From Flavobacteriales bacterium (GTDB lineage: Bacteria > Bacteroidota > Bacteroidia > Flavobacteriales_F > PHOS-HE28): a stretch of DNA of 64,000 nt. This document shows positions 15,216 to 23,918 of the stretch, piece after piece. Below the pieces are notes generated by a model. That model saw nothing but the letters and a program-made list of their open reading frames with translations, did not search any database and had not been told where the DNA came from. Made by a program: the position numbers and the translations under genes. The first letter of the stretch is position 1, and each line of letters starts with the position of its first letter. Location: the NCBI GenBank assembly GCA_016710965.1, contig JADJTW010000009.1, positions 74,140 through 138,139 on the forward strand, given 5' to 3'.

Positions 15216-17375
15216 ATGAAACTTCGGTACGCTGTCCTCTCGTCCTTCATAGCTGTTGGTAGCGGAGCATTCGCGCAGGCCATCAACGACGAATGCGCCA
15301 CGGCCATCCCCATTGCTTGCGGCGAAACTGCGACCGGCAGCACAGCCAACGCACTGGCGGATGAAGCGCTTACCTGCGGCACAACGATCACAGCCCCTGG
15401 CGTTTGGTATGTGCTGCAAGGCACCGGCGCCCAAGTGACCGTGACCACCTGCCCGAACAACGGGTACGACACCAAGCTGAACGTATACACTGGCGTTTGC
15501 GGCAATATCACCTGTGTCGCCGGGAACGATGACATCGCCGCTGGGGTGTACTGTTCCAACGTCGGCTTCGCCGCCCAAGCGGGAGCCACGTACTACATAC
15601 TCGTGCAGGGCTACAATGGCGCTGTGGGGGCTTTCGAGCTGAATGTGACCTGCGTGGCCCTGACACCCGATGTGTGCGAAGGCGGCCTGCCCATCCAATG
15701 CGGTGAAACGGCCAGCAGCACCACCGATGGTGCCAGCGTGGATACCGCTCCGGCCTGCGGAACGGACATCACCGCACCGGGCGTGTGGTACACGCTCGAA
15801 GGCGTTGATGCGCAGATCACCGTGACAACCTGCCCCGACAATACCTACGACACCAAGTTGAACGTGTACAGCGGCGACTGCGGCGATCTTCAATGCGTTG
15901 GAGGAAATGATGACATCGCTGGCGGTGTCTTCTGCAGCAGCTTCACCTTTTCGGCTAGCGCAGGCACCACCTACCACATCCTGGTACAGGGCTACGATGG
16001 CGAGGTGGGCGACTTCGACCTCGCGGTCACCTGCGTGACCTGCGGCATTCCGCAGAACGTGAGCGTGGCTCCCATTGACGTGAGCGCGATCTTGAACTGG
16101 AGCAGTGCCAACCCCGGTCCTCAGTACACGATCGAGTACGGACCTGCCGGATTCACGCCCGGTAGCGGCACGATCATCACCGGCACTTATGGCGTGAACG
16201 GCCCACCAGTGACGCTGAGCGGATTGACGATCAGCACCAACTACGAACTCTACATCCAGGAGGATTGCGGCGGTGGCGATATCAGCCCGGTCGCGGGCCC
16301 CATCGCATTCACCACGCTGGCGGCACCGCCCGCAGCGAACGCCCTATGCCCAGGAGCCCTGCCGATCACTTGCGGCGACAGTGCCACGGGCAACACCCAA
16401 TTGGGCAGCGTGACCCTCGCCCCTACCTGCGGCGCTGCCAACGTCACCACCAAGGGATTGTGGTACAGCTTCACCGGAACAGGCGATGACGTTACCCTGA
16501 GCACCTGCTCGGGCACCACCTTCGACAGCAAGATCAGTGTGTTCACCGGCACGTGCAATGCGCTGGCCTGCATCGCGGGCAGCGATGACGCTCCCAATTG
16601 TCCCGGCAACACCAGCAGCGCCACCTTCCACACGCTCACCAGCACCACATACTATGTGATGGTGCATGGCTATGACCAATCACAAGGCGATTTCACGTTG
16701 GCCATGACCTGCGCAACGCCTTGCGTACCGGTGGACAATGATGATTGCGGCGTTGCCACTCTGCTCACCCTGCAATCCAGCGGGGGCTGCGAGGCGAGCA
16801 CCGGCACAACCGAGTGCGCTTTCGCCACGGGAGCACCTGCGCCTCCGTGCGACCCTTACGGCAACATCGTGGATACGTGGTACGCCTTCAACAGCAGTTG
16901 GGCCGAGAACCTTACACTGATCCTCGAGGCCGTGGATGCTGCGACCATCAATGCGGCCGTGTACACCGCATGCAATGCTCCTGCCTACGTGCAATGCTGG
17001 ACCGATGTGGCCAGCCCCATCGACCTGAGCGGCCTGGCACCCAACACCGACTACTTGCTGCGTATCTGGAACGGTGGCTTGACGGATGCGGGCACCTACA
17101 CGGTTTGCCTCGAAGGTGATTTCAATCTTGGGCTGAACGCCGCCAGCCAGCCCTCATCAATCGCGCTTTATCCGGTGCCTGCAATGGAGACGTTGACAGT
17201 TCAAGGGGTCGAGGCTGTGTCCGTATTGACAGCGTTCGACGTTCAAGGCCGCGAGGTCCTGCGCCAGGCGAACAATGGCGCGGCGACGGCCCGGCTGCGG
17301 ATCGCATCGCTATCACCCGGCATTTACCTGCTGGTCGGTGATGGCCATTCCTTGGGCCGATTCGTGAAAGAGTGA
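15216..17375 (+). CDS. Secreted multi-repeat protein with FN3-like and T9SS sorting domains
   Basis: From the ATG at 15216 the product has a signal peptide (MKLRYAVLSSFIAVGSGAFA) and 719 residues. Two closely similar repeats of about 120 residues (about 22-145 and 150-272), each with a CG pair near its start, a GVWY segment and a DTKLNVY...CVxGNDDI block, are followed by a fibronectin type III-like domain (about 275-375), a third more divergent repeat (380-500), a fourth weak one and a type A T9SS sorting domain (about 635-719, ending GRFVKE). The repeats are rich in paired cysteines and in Asp residues that may bind calcium. Proteins of this layout are surface or matrix components, sometimes adhesins or protease accessories; no catalytic motif is visible. 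Confidence 0.82.
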   Translation: MKLRYAVLSSFIAVGSGAFAQAINDECATAIPIACGETATGSTANALADEALTCGTTITAPGVWYVLQGTGAQVTVTTCPNNGYDTKLNVYTGVCGNITCVAGNDDIAAGVYCSNVGFAAQAGATYYILVQGYNGAVGAFELNVTCVALTPDVCEGGLPIQCGETASSTTDGASVDTAPACGTDITAPGVWYTLEGVDAQITVTTCPDNTYDTKLNVYSGDCGDLQCVGGNDDIAGGVFCSSFTFSASAGTTYHILVQGYDGEVGDFDLAVTCVTCGIPQNVSVAPIDVSAILNWSSANPGPQYTIEYGPAGFTPGSGTIITGTYGVNGPPVTLSGLTISTNYELYIQEDCGGGDISPVAGPIAFTTLAAPPAANALCPGALPITCGDSATGNTQLGSVTLAPTCGAANVTTKGLWYSFTGTGDDVTLSTCSGTTFDSKISVFTGTCNALACIAGSDDAPNCPGNTSSATFHTLTSTTYYVMVHGYDQSQGDFTLAMTCATPCVPVDNDDCGVATLLTLQSSGGCEASTGTTECAFATGAPAPPCDPYGNIVDTWYAFNSSWAENLTLILEAVDAATINAAVYTACNAPAYVQCWTDVASPIDLSGLAPNTDYLLRIWNGGLTDAGTYTVCLEGDFNLGLNAASQPSSIALYPVPAMETLTVQGVEAVSVLTAFDVQGREVLRQANNGAATARLRIASLSPGIYLLVGDGHSLGRFVKE

Positions 17376-17416
17376 ACAACCTGCACCGTTCGTCGGATAC
17401 CAACTGAAGCACCACC

Positions 17417-17424
17417 TACCTTAG
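17417..17424 (+). promoter_or_regulatory. Candidate -7 box of the esterase-like T9SS gene
   Basis: TACCTTAG, one mismatch from TAnnTTTG, 26 bp upstream of the ATG at 17451. Confidence 0.35.
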
Positions 17425-17450
17425 CCTACCTCAAAAACCAACCCTTGCCC

Positions 17451-19136
17451 ATGAAACGAACCCTACCCTTGGCAATGGCCGCAATGGCCTTCGGCTTGGG
17501 CACCGCCGCGAGCGCACAGCGCTATCTCTCGGAAGTGTTCAGCAATGCCAACCTCACGATCACCAACGACGTGGCGTACGGCACCAACATCGACTTCCTC
17601 ACCAGCAACCTCGCTTCGCCCAATGTGCCTACTGAGGTAGTCACGCTTCAGACGCTCGTGAGCACGGGACAGCCCATCCCTGCAGAGTACTTCGACCCGA
17701 CCAATAGCGCCACGGCCCTGAAAGTGACCAACGTGCGGATGGACGTGTACGAGCCGACGCAGAGCATCGATCCGTTGGATGCGCGCCCTGTGGTGGTGTA
17801 TATCCATACCGGCAATGCGCTTCCTCCGCCCTTGAACGGGAGCCCGAACGGCACGCGCAAGGACAGCAGCGCAGTGGAGAATTGCATGCGCTTCGCACGC
17901 CGCGGCTACGTGGCGGTGAGCATGAGCTACCGCTTGGGCTGGAACCCGCTGGCCGCAACCGAACAAGAACGTCGCGGAAGTTTGCTCAATGCGATCTATC
18001 GCGCCTTGCATGATGTGCGCCAGTGCATCCGCAACCTGAAACGCGATGCAGGACAAGGCAACAACACCTATGGCATTTGCGCGGATCGGATCATCGTTGT
18101 TGGCGAAGGCACAGGCGGTTATATCGCGCTTGCCAATGCCACGCTCGATGATCCTGCGGAGCTCTACATCGAGAAATTCCGCCCGGATCCATTCAATCCT
18201 AATGTGAGCTACGTCGACAGCACCCAGGTGGGCAACATCCATGGCTTCGGAGGGAATCTCAACCTCTACAGGCCCAACGGCTGGGATTACGAGAGCCAAT
18301 TCTGCGTGAACCTCGGCGGTGCATTGGCCGATACGAGCTGGCTCGCGCCAGGTGACGCGCCCATGGTGGCCTTCCAGACCGTGTTCGATCCGTTCGCACC
18401 ATTCACCGAAGGCATTGTGATCGTGCCCACCACGGGCGGTCCGGTGGTGCCCGTCCAAGGCAGCAACCTGTTCATGGACCTCGTGAATGACTACGGCAAC
18501 AACGAGGCCTTCGCCTTCCTTCCCAGCGGCGACCCCTATACCGATAGAGCTCGCGCGCTCTACGGCACCACCGTTTCGCATGGCACGAACAACGTGGCCA
18601 TCAACAACGCCGAGGGCCTCTTCCCCTTCGTGCGCCCCGCATGGCCCGCGCCCGCCATGGAGGAAGCCAGCCCCTGGCAGTGGTGGGACCCCAACAGCGC
18701 CATCGCACAGACCGTCGTGAGCGCCGGACCGCCCCCGATCACCGCGCACGTCGCCAGCTTGGCCAGCAACCCCGATATGAGCGCCATCAAGGGCCGCACT
18801 TACTTGGATACCATCCACGGCTACTTGAACCCGCGAATCGTGGCGGCACTGGACCTTGGCAATCCATGCACGTTCGTGGGCATCGATGAGGAGAACACCG
18901 CCGTGGATGTGGATGTATACCCCAACCCTGCTTCGAACTACGTAACGGTCCTCAGTGGGCAGGGCCTGGTGCGCCGGTATGTGATCTTCGATGTGAACGG
19001 TCGCCAGGTAGCGGCAAGCAGCGTGAACACGCACCGCTTCATCATCGAGCGCAAGGCGCTGGACGCTGGCACCTACTTCGTGACCATGGACATGGAGAAC
19101 GGACGACGCATCACGCGGAAATTCTTACTGGATTGA
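17451..19136 (+). CDS. Carboxylesterase-like secreted protein lacking the nucleophile serine, with T9SS domain
   Basis: The ATG at 17451 gives a signal peptide and 561 residues; a TTG two codons earlier is less likely. The fold is that of carboxylesterase/lipase proteins: VVYIHTGN (oxyanion strand), GYVAVSMSYRLGWNP, then DVRQCIRNLKRDAG and IIVVGEGTGGYIA. In active members the last motif reads GESAGG; here the position of the nucleophile serine is Gly220 (GGC, one transition from AGC). The frame around it is intact, so a frameshift is not the cause. The C-terminus (VDVYPNPASNYVTV to ITRKFLLD) is a type A T9SS sorting domain. It may be a catalytically dead binding protein, or another residue may serve. 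A rho-independent terminator follows. Confidence 0.8.
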   Translation: MKRTLPLAMAAMAFGLGTAASAQRYLSEVFSNANLTITNDVAYGTNIDFLTSNLASPNVPTEVVTLQTLVSTGQPIPAEYFDPTNSATALKVTNVRMDVYEPTQSIDPLDARPVVVYIHTGNALPPPLNGSPNGTRKDSSAVENCMRFARRGYVAVSMSYRLGWNPLAATEQERRGSLLNAIYRALHDVRQCIRNLKRDAGQGNNTYGICADRIIVVGEGTGGYIALANATLDDPAELYIEKFRPDPFNPNVSYVDSTQVGNIHGFGGNLNLYRPNGWDYESQFCVNLGGALADTSWLAPGDAPMVAFQTVFDPFAPFTEGIVIVPTTGGPVVPVQGSNLFMDLVNDYGNNEAFAFLPSGDPYTDRARALYGTTVSHGTNNVAINNAEGLFPFVRPAWPAPAMEEASPWQWWDPNSAIAQTVVSAGPPPITAHVASLASNPDMSAIKGRTYLDTIHGYLNPRIVAALDLGNPCTFVGIDEENTAVDVDVYPNPASNYVTVLSGQGLVRRYVIFDVNGRQVAASSVNTHRFIIERKALDAGTYFVTMDMENGRRITRKFLLD

Positions 19137-19159
19137 CGAACGATCCAACGAATAGCGAA

Positions 19160-19187
19160 GGGCTGCCCATCGGCGGCCCTTTTCTTT
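19160..19187 (+). terminator. Rho-independent terminator after the esterase-like gene
   Basis: GGGCTGCC pairs with GGCGGCCC (one G-T wobble) across a four-base loop, followed by TTTTCTTT. Confidence 0.75.
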
Positions 19188-19208
19188 GCGGTCAAGTACA
19201 CCGGCCCG

Positions 19209-20018
19209 ATGCAGCGGATCACAGAGAGCGGATCGCACCACAGCGACCTTGAGCGGAAGAGCACGCGCGAGCTCCTCGAGGGCATCAACGCCGAGGACAG
19301 CCGCGTGCCCGAAGCGGTGGCGAAGCTCATCCCAGCCATCGAGCCTTTGGTCGATGCCATCGTGGAGCGGATGATGCGTGGTGGCCGCCTCTTCTATCTC
19401 GGCGCTGGCACCAGCGGACGGCTGGGCATCGTGGATGCGAGCGAGTGCCCGCCCACCTTCGGGGTGCCGCACGGTCGTGTCATCGGCCTAATAGCAGGCG
19501 GCGACAACGCGATCCGAAAAGCAGTGGAGTATGCAGAGGACGACCCGAACCAGGGGTGGAACGACCTGCAGGACCATGCCGTTGGTCTGGAGGATACCGT
19601 GATCGGCATCGCCGCCAGCGGCAGCACGCCATACGTGGTGGGCGCGCTGGAGCAATGCAATGCTGCAGGGATCCTCACCGCCTGCATCACCAGCAATCCC
19701 GGGAGCCCGGTCGCGAACATTGCAAAGCACCCCATCGTGGCGGTCGTTGGCCCGGAATACGTCACCGGCAGCACGCGCATGAAGAGCGGTACGGCGCAGA
19801 AACTGGTGCTGAACATGATCAGCACCAGCGTGATGATCAAGTTGGGCCGGGTGAAAGGCAACCGCATGGTGGACATGCAACTGACCAACAACAAGCTCAT
19901 CGACCGCGGCACGCGCATGATCATGGAGAGCCTGGGCATCGGCGCCGAAGAGGCGACCGAGCTCCTGCGGAAGCATGGCAGCGTGCGCAAGGCCATCGAT
20001 TCGCAGCAAGGGGCCTGA
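19209..20018 (+). CDS. murQ: N-acetylmuramic acid 6-phosphate etherase
   Basis: This 269-residue SIS-domain protein opens with TESGSHHSDLERKSTRELL, the MurQ N-terminal signature, and has the phosphosugar-binding segments LFYLGAGTSGRLGIVDASE, IAASGSTPYVVGAL and GSTRMKSGTAQKLVLNM. MurQ cleaves the lactyl ether of MurNAc-6-phosphate to give GlcNAc-6-phosphate and lactate, so the cell can recycle its own peptidoglycan. The length is slightly shorter than the usual ~300 residues, the difference being at the C-terminal helical end. The kinase or transporter usually needed for MurNAc recycling is not adjacent. A conserved hypothetical gene begins 37 bp after the stop and may be co-transcribed. Confidence 0.95.
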   Translation: MQRITESGSHHSDLERKSTRELLEGINAEDSRVPEAVAKLIPAIEPLVDAIVERMMRGGRLFYLGAGTSGRLGIVDASECPPTFGVPHGRVIGLIAGGDNAIRKAVEYAEDDPNQGWNDLQDHAVGLEDTVIGIAASGSTPYVVGALEQCNAAGILTACITSNPGSPVANIAKHPIVAVVGPEYVTGSTRMKSGTAQKLVLNMISTSVMIKLGRVKGNRMVDMQLTNNKLIDRGTRMIMESLGIGAEEATELLRKHGSVRKAIDSQQGA

Positions 20019-20055
20019 GGCGCCATCATCCGCATCCGCCGCATCGCCGAACGCC

Positions 20056-20631
20056 ATGCACACCATCGAGCCCTTCTGGAATTGGCGGCACAAGTACATG
20101 AGCGAGGAGGATGAGCGCTCGCCCTTCTTCGGCACCGAACACAGCGAGATCTACTTCACCCAAGCGGTGTACGACCACCTGATCCATCCGCAATGGGACG
20201 ATTTCGGCAGCAGCACGCTCTACCTGAAGATCATCTATGCCGATTACGAAGAGGGCTATGCGGTCATGGAGCTCATCGGCGAATGGAACGACCTGCTGCA
20301 CAACGATGTGATGGCATTGAAGCGGAACATCGTCGAGGAGATGATGGCGCACGGCATCGCCAGGTTCATCCTCATCGGCGAGAACGTGCTGAATTTCCAC
20401 GCGAGCGACGACGAGTACTACAACGAGTGGTTCGAGGAAGTGAGCGATGCGGAAGGCTGGATCGCGCTGCTCAACTTCCGCGACCATGTCATCGAAGACT
20501 TCCAGCATGCCGGCATCGACCAGTACTTCGTGCTGGGCGGGCAGCTGAATGCCCTGTCGTGGCGCACCGCTGAACCGGAGACGCTCTTCGCTCTCGTGAA
20601 CGGATTGGTGATGAAGAGGCTTGGGGCCTGA
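20056..20631 (+). CDS. Conserved hypothetical protein downstream of murQ
   Basis: I cannot assign a family name. The start is set at the ATG at 20056, which removes a low-complexity extension overlapping murQ. The 191-residue product is acidic and soluble, with no signal or membrane segment; aromatic and acidic residues are frequent (FWNWRHKYMSEEDE, YYNEWFEEV). Alternating hydrophobic stretches (LYLKIIYADY, ARFILIGENVLNF, QYFVLGGQL) suggest an alpha/beta fold. The 37-bp gap from murQ suggests one transcript, so a link to cell-wall recycling is possible but unproven. The next gene is convergent. Confidence 0.75.
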   Translation: MHTIEPFWNWRHKYMSEEDERSPFFGTEHSEIYFTQAVYDHLIHPQWDDFGSSTLYLKIIYADYEEGYAVMELIGEWNDLLHNDVMALKRNIVEEMMAHGIARFILIGENVLNFHASDDEYYNEWFEEVSDAEGWIALLNFRDHVIEDFQHAGIDQYFVLGGQLNALSWRTAEPETLFALVNGLVMKRLGA

Positions 20632-20640
20632 TGGTAACGA

Positions 20641-21087
20641 TCACTTCTCACGCAACATCCTCCACACCACCCTATCGATCGGCAGGCTCAGGTCCTCCTC
20701 CTTCGAACCTGTAAGCCGCAGCCAGCGGAACACCTCCTGCTCTCCATTCCCTGAGATGCCTGCGAAAGGTGTTTGGACAACCTTGATCGCATTGGGGTCG
20801 TTCACGCCGAACGTGTAGTACACGCTCACCACCTGCATCGGATCGGAATGAAAAGCGCTCTGCTGGAAGAAGTCGGTGGTGTAGAAATGCCTTGCATCGA
20901 TCGATTCCACGCCGAGTTCCTCCCGGATCTCGCGCACCAGGCAATCCTTCAAGCCTTCGCCGTATTCCAAGCCGCCACCCGGGAACTTGGTGATGCGCTG
21001 GCCCTTGATGAGCTCATCTGCAACAAGCACGCTCCCCTGATGCCTGAGCAGGCCATACACGCGGATGGTGAAGCGGCCCTGCATCAT
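20641..21087 (-). CDS. Nudix hydrolase
   Basis: A 148-residue protein with a complete Nudix box: the GX5EX7REUXEEXGU pattern is satisfied by GGGLEYGEG, then CLVREIREELGVE. Nudix enzymes hydrolyse nucleoside diphosphates linked to another moiety, using a metal held by the two glutamates of REIREE. The substrate cannot be deduced. The gene starts inside the stop of the mnmD reading frame (ATGA overlap on the minus strand), so the two are translationally coupled; a housekeeping role beside tRNA modification is possible, but the pairing may be fortuitous. Confidence 0.9.
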   Translation of the reverse strand: MMQGRFTIRVYGLLRHQGSVLVADELIKGQRITKFPGGGLEYGEGLKDCLVREIREELGVESIDARHFYTTDFFQQSAFHSDPMQVVSVYYTFGVNDPNAIKVVQTPFAGISGNGEQEVFRWLRLTGSKEEDLSLPIDRVVWRMLREK

Positions 21088-21757
21088 GGCTTGGTGGCCC
21101 GCAGCATCTCACGTTTGCCAGGTGGACCTTGCAGTCGTTCCACCCGTAAACCGACGGACTCCATGGCGCGACGCACGTCGCCCTTGGCGCAATAGGTCAC
21201 CAAGACGCCGCCGTGCCGCAAGGCATCATGCATGCGCTGGAACACTTCAGTCGTCCACATCTCAGGTTGCGAACTCGGGCCGAAGGCATCGTAGTAGATA
21301 ACGTCATAGCCACCATTGGCCGCGAAATCCTGCACCCGTGTACCCAGCTTGCGGAAGGTGAGACCGCCCACCGCTGGATGCGCATCCTCCGTGCTGGCCG
21401 TCATGCGCTCAATGAAAGGCTCATGCAATCCCGGCCATGCGAGTTCCTGGCAATGCGCCAATGCATCCAAGGTGTCTTCGGAAGCGGGTGCGGCTCCAGC
21501 GCGGTATAGTCCACCGTTAGCTTGCCCTCGAAGCAGCGCACCCAGGTGAGCAGCAGGTTGAGGCCCGTTCCCAAGCCGACCTCAAGCACATCCACATGGT
21601 CCTTGCCCACGGATTCCAGACCTGCTTTGATGAAGACATGCGTGCTCTCCTGCACTGCTCCATGAACGCTGTGGTAGTGCTCGTTCCATTGCTCACTGTG
21701 GAGCGTAAGCGAGCCGTCGGCGGTGCGCAGCGGTGCGAAATCGTTCGGCTGGGGCAT
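21084..21757 (-). pseudogene. mnmD: tRNA 5-methylaminomethyl-2-thiouridine methyltransferase (MnmD-like), frameshifted
   Basis: The first part (from 21757) carries TADGSLTLHSEQWNEHYHS, HGAVQESTHVFIKAGL and the SAM-binding loop VLEVGLGTGLNLLL, all hallmarks of the MnmC/MnmD methyltransferase domain. The second part, one frame over and ending at 21084, continues with FRKLGTRVQDFAANGGYDVIYYDAFGPSSQPEMW and the C-terminal LRATKP. The frame changes between about 21476 and 21490; one missing base in CTTCCGAAGAC (for example CCGG read as CCG) would restore a protein of about 224 residues. MnmD completes the mnm5s2U34 modification in bacteria with split MnmC. Both halves keep all family features, so the break is recent or a sequencing error rather than old decay. 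Confidence 0.85.
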
Positions 21758-21818
21758 GCGCTGCGAAGATGTGCAAGCTCACGCACCATTCTCCACGGAG
21801 CGATACGAAGGATTCCGG

Positions 21819-23804
21819 TCAGAGCACGGTGATCTCCGTACGACGATTCAAGGCCTTGTTGGCTTCGCTGTTATTCGCGGCCACGGGCTTGGTATCGCCG
21901 AAGCCCACAGCGCTGAGGCGATCGGCAGAGATTCCCTGGCCCACGAGGTGCTCGCGCACGGCGTGGGCGCGCGCCTCGCTCAGCGGCTGGTTCACTGCAG
22001 CATCGCCATCGCTGTCGGTGTGGCCGCTGATCTCGAGTCGCAAAGAGCCGTGCGTGGTGAGAAGGTCCTTCAATTGGTTCAGCTCGGCAAGCGACGCGGG
22101 TTGCAATTCGGCGCTCCCGGTTGCGAAGAAGAGGTTCTTCATCGTGGCCAGGCTGCCCGCTTCGAGGGCGCCCAGTTGCACATCGAGATCCAGTTCCAAG
22201 CCGCGCTCACCGGCCGGTATGGTGATGTTCTCCGAGTGCAGCAGGTAACCGTTGGCCTTGATGTACATGGCATATCTCCGTCCTGCGGGGACGGCCACCA
22301 TGTATTCGCCGGTGACAGCATCGCTTTTGAAGCGCGCGACAAGCGAGGCGTCGTCCAGATCGAGCAGTTCGATATCAGACTCCATGCCTGCAAGGAAACG
22401 CAGGCTCATCACCTTGCCTTTCACGAGCACCGAGGCCGGCTCCTCCATGATGGGTGGTGCCTCCGGCGAAGCTTGGGCGGTGGCTTCTCCCATGGGTTGC
22501 TCCGGAAGGAAGGAAACGCGGTAGATGTCGTCCTCGCCGAAGCCGTCCATGCGGTAGGAACTGAAGAAGCCTTCGGTGCCATCGGCGGTGAGGGCGAAGA
22601 ACAGGTCATCATCGGGGGAATTCACGGGCCAGCCCAGGTTCTCGGGCTTTGACCAGCGGCCATCCACCAGCCGCGTGCGGAAGATGTCGAAGCCGCCCAT
22701 GCTCGTGTGGCCCTTGCTGCTGAAGTAGAGCGTCTGGCCATCGGGGTGCAGGAACACGCCTTCTTCGTCATGCACGCTGTTCACCACCGGACCGAGGTTC
22801 TCCGCAACGCCCCACTGCTGGGCGGCGGCATCCCAACGGCTTCTGTAGATGTCCTGCCCGCCCACCTTGTCCTCGGGCCGGTCGCTCACGAAGTAGAGCC
22901 ATTGCCGGTCGAAACTGTACCATGCGCTGCTCTCGTGGGCTTTCGTGTTCACATTGGGCCCGAGCAAGGTCGGCTCGCTCCATTTGCCGCCTGTGCGTGT
23001 GCTCTCGTATAGGTCACCGCTTCCGTTATGGTCGCGATAGATGAGCATCGTGCGGCCATCGTTGAAGAGGCCGATGCTGGCATCGTTGCCTTCACTATTC
23101 ACGGGCCGGTCCATCAGGGCAGCCTCGCTCCAGCCGTTCGGGCTCGCATGGCTGATGTACACATCCTCGAAGAAGTCGCCTGTGACCTTGTTCACTTTGC
23201 TCTCCGCATTGATGGGCCTTCGGCTGGTGAAGTAGAGCGTGCTTCCGTCGGCTGTCACCAAGGCGCCGTAATCGGCTTGAGGCGTATTGATGATGCTGCC
23301 CATGTTGGCCACTTGCGCCCGCGACGGCGCCGCCATGAGGGCCTTGCCATTGCGGCATTCGGTAATGCGACGGTCGGCGCTGTTGTACAGCGGCTCGGGG
23401 TCCTGGAAATTGCTCGCGGCCTTATGGCGCTGGTACGCCGCAATGGCTTCGTCCCAACGAGCCTGCAACTGAAAGGAGTATCCAAGCAGGAATTGCAGGC
23501 GCGGTTGAGCGGGATCGATCTCAATAGCCTTCTCGAAATAGGGAAGCGCCTTGTGCCGGTGCGGTCCGTTCAACTGGCAGAGCCCCATGCGCATGTTCAC
23601 CTCCGCCAAGTCGGGCGCCAGCTTCAATGCTTCCTCATACAAGGTCTCGGCATGCACGAAAGCGTTGCTTCCGAGCATCTCGGTCTTCTCGGCCCGCTTC
23701 AATATTTCCTGCACCGGCTTGGGGATGACTGCCTGTGCGTAAGCCACAGCAGGACCCATCAGAACGACTAGCAGCGCAGCTTTCGGGAGTGGGAATGGAC
23801 GCAT
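21819..23804 (-). CDS. OmpA-family protein with TPR and PD40 beta-propeller repeats
   Basis: This 661-residue protein has a signal peptide (MRPFPLPKAALLVVLMGPAVAYA), a tetratricopeptide region (about 30-140, e.g. EVNMRMGLCQLNGPHRHKAL), a WD40-like beta-propeller made of PD40 repeats (about 150-430; each with DG..LYF-type blades such as DGSTLYFTSRRP and DGQTLYFSSKGH), a short carboxypeptidase-like domain, and a C-terminal OmpA domain (about 540-661) with LFFATGSAEL and the peptidoglycan-binding HTDSDGD and NQPLSEARA motifs, ending NRRTEITVL. The layout matches PorE-like and PD40/OmpA proteins of Bacteroidota, some of which anchor the T9SS to peptidoglycan. It could be a T9SS component or a general cell-envelope anchor; sequence alone does not decide. 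Confidence 0.9.
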   Translation of the reverse strand: MRPFPLPKAALLVVLMGPAVAYAQAVIPKPVQEILKRAEKTEMLGSNAFVHAETLYEEALKLAPDLAEVNMRMGLCQLNGPHRHKALPYFEKAIEIDPAQPRLQFLLGYSFQLQARWDEAIAAYQRHKAASNFQDPEPLYNSADRRITECRNGKALMAAPSRAQVANMGSIINTPQADYGALVTADGSTLYFTSRRPINAESKVNKVTGDFFEDVYISHASPNGWSEAALMDRPVNSEGNDASIGLFNDGRTMLIYRDHNGSGDLYESTRTGGKWSEPTLLGPNVNTKAHESSAWYSFDRQWLYFVSDRPEDKVGGQDIYRSRWDAAAQQWGVAENLGPVVNSVHDEEGVFLHPDGQTLYFSSKGHTSMGGFDIFRTRLVDGRWSKPENLGWPVNSPDDDLFFALTADGTEGFFSSYRMDGFGEDDIYRVSFLPEQPMGEATAQASPEAPPIMEEPASVLVKGKVMSLRFLAGMESDIELLDLDDASLVARFKSDAVTGEYMVAVPAGRRYAMYIKANGYLLHSENITIPAGERGLELDLDVQLGALEAGSLATMKNLFFATGSAELQPASLAELNQLKDLLTTHGSLRLEISGHTDSDGDAAVNQPLSEARAHAVREHLVGQGISADRLSAVGFGDTKPVAANNSEANKALNRRTEITVL

Positions 23805-23880
23805 GGCGAATGGTGGCCTTCGTGAAAAGCGCTGTTCATACGTCGATGGGCGCCAAGGGTTCGTGCCCTGCCGCTGCTTC

Positions 23881-23888
23881 TACATTCG
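23881..23888 (+). promoter_or_regulatory. Candidate -7 box of the M42 peptidase gene
   Basis: TACATTCG, one mismatch from TAnnTTTG, 30 bp before the ATG at 23919. Confidence 0.35.
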
Positions 23889-23918
23889 CCCCGCCGCGCA
23901 ACAACACGGCCCACGAGC

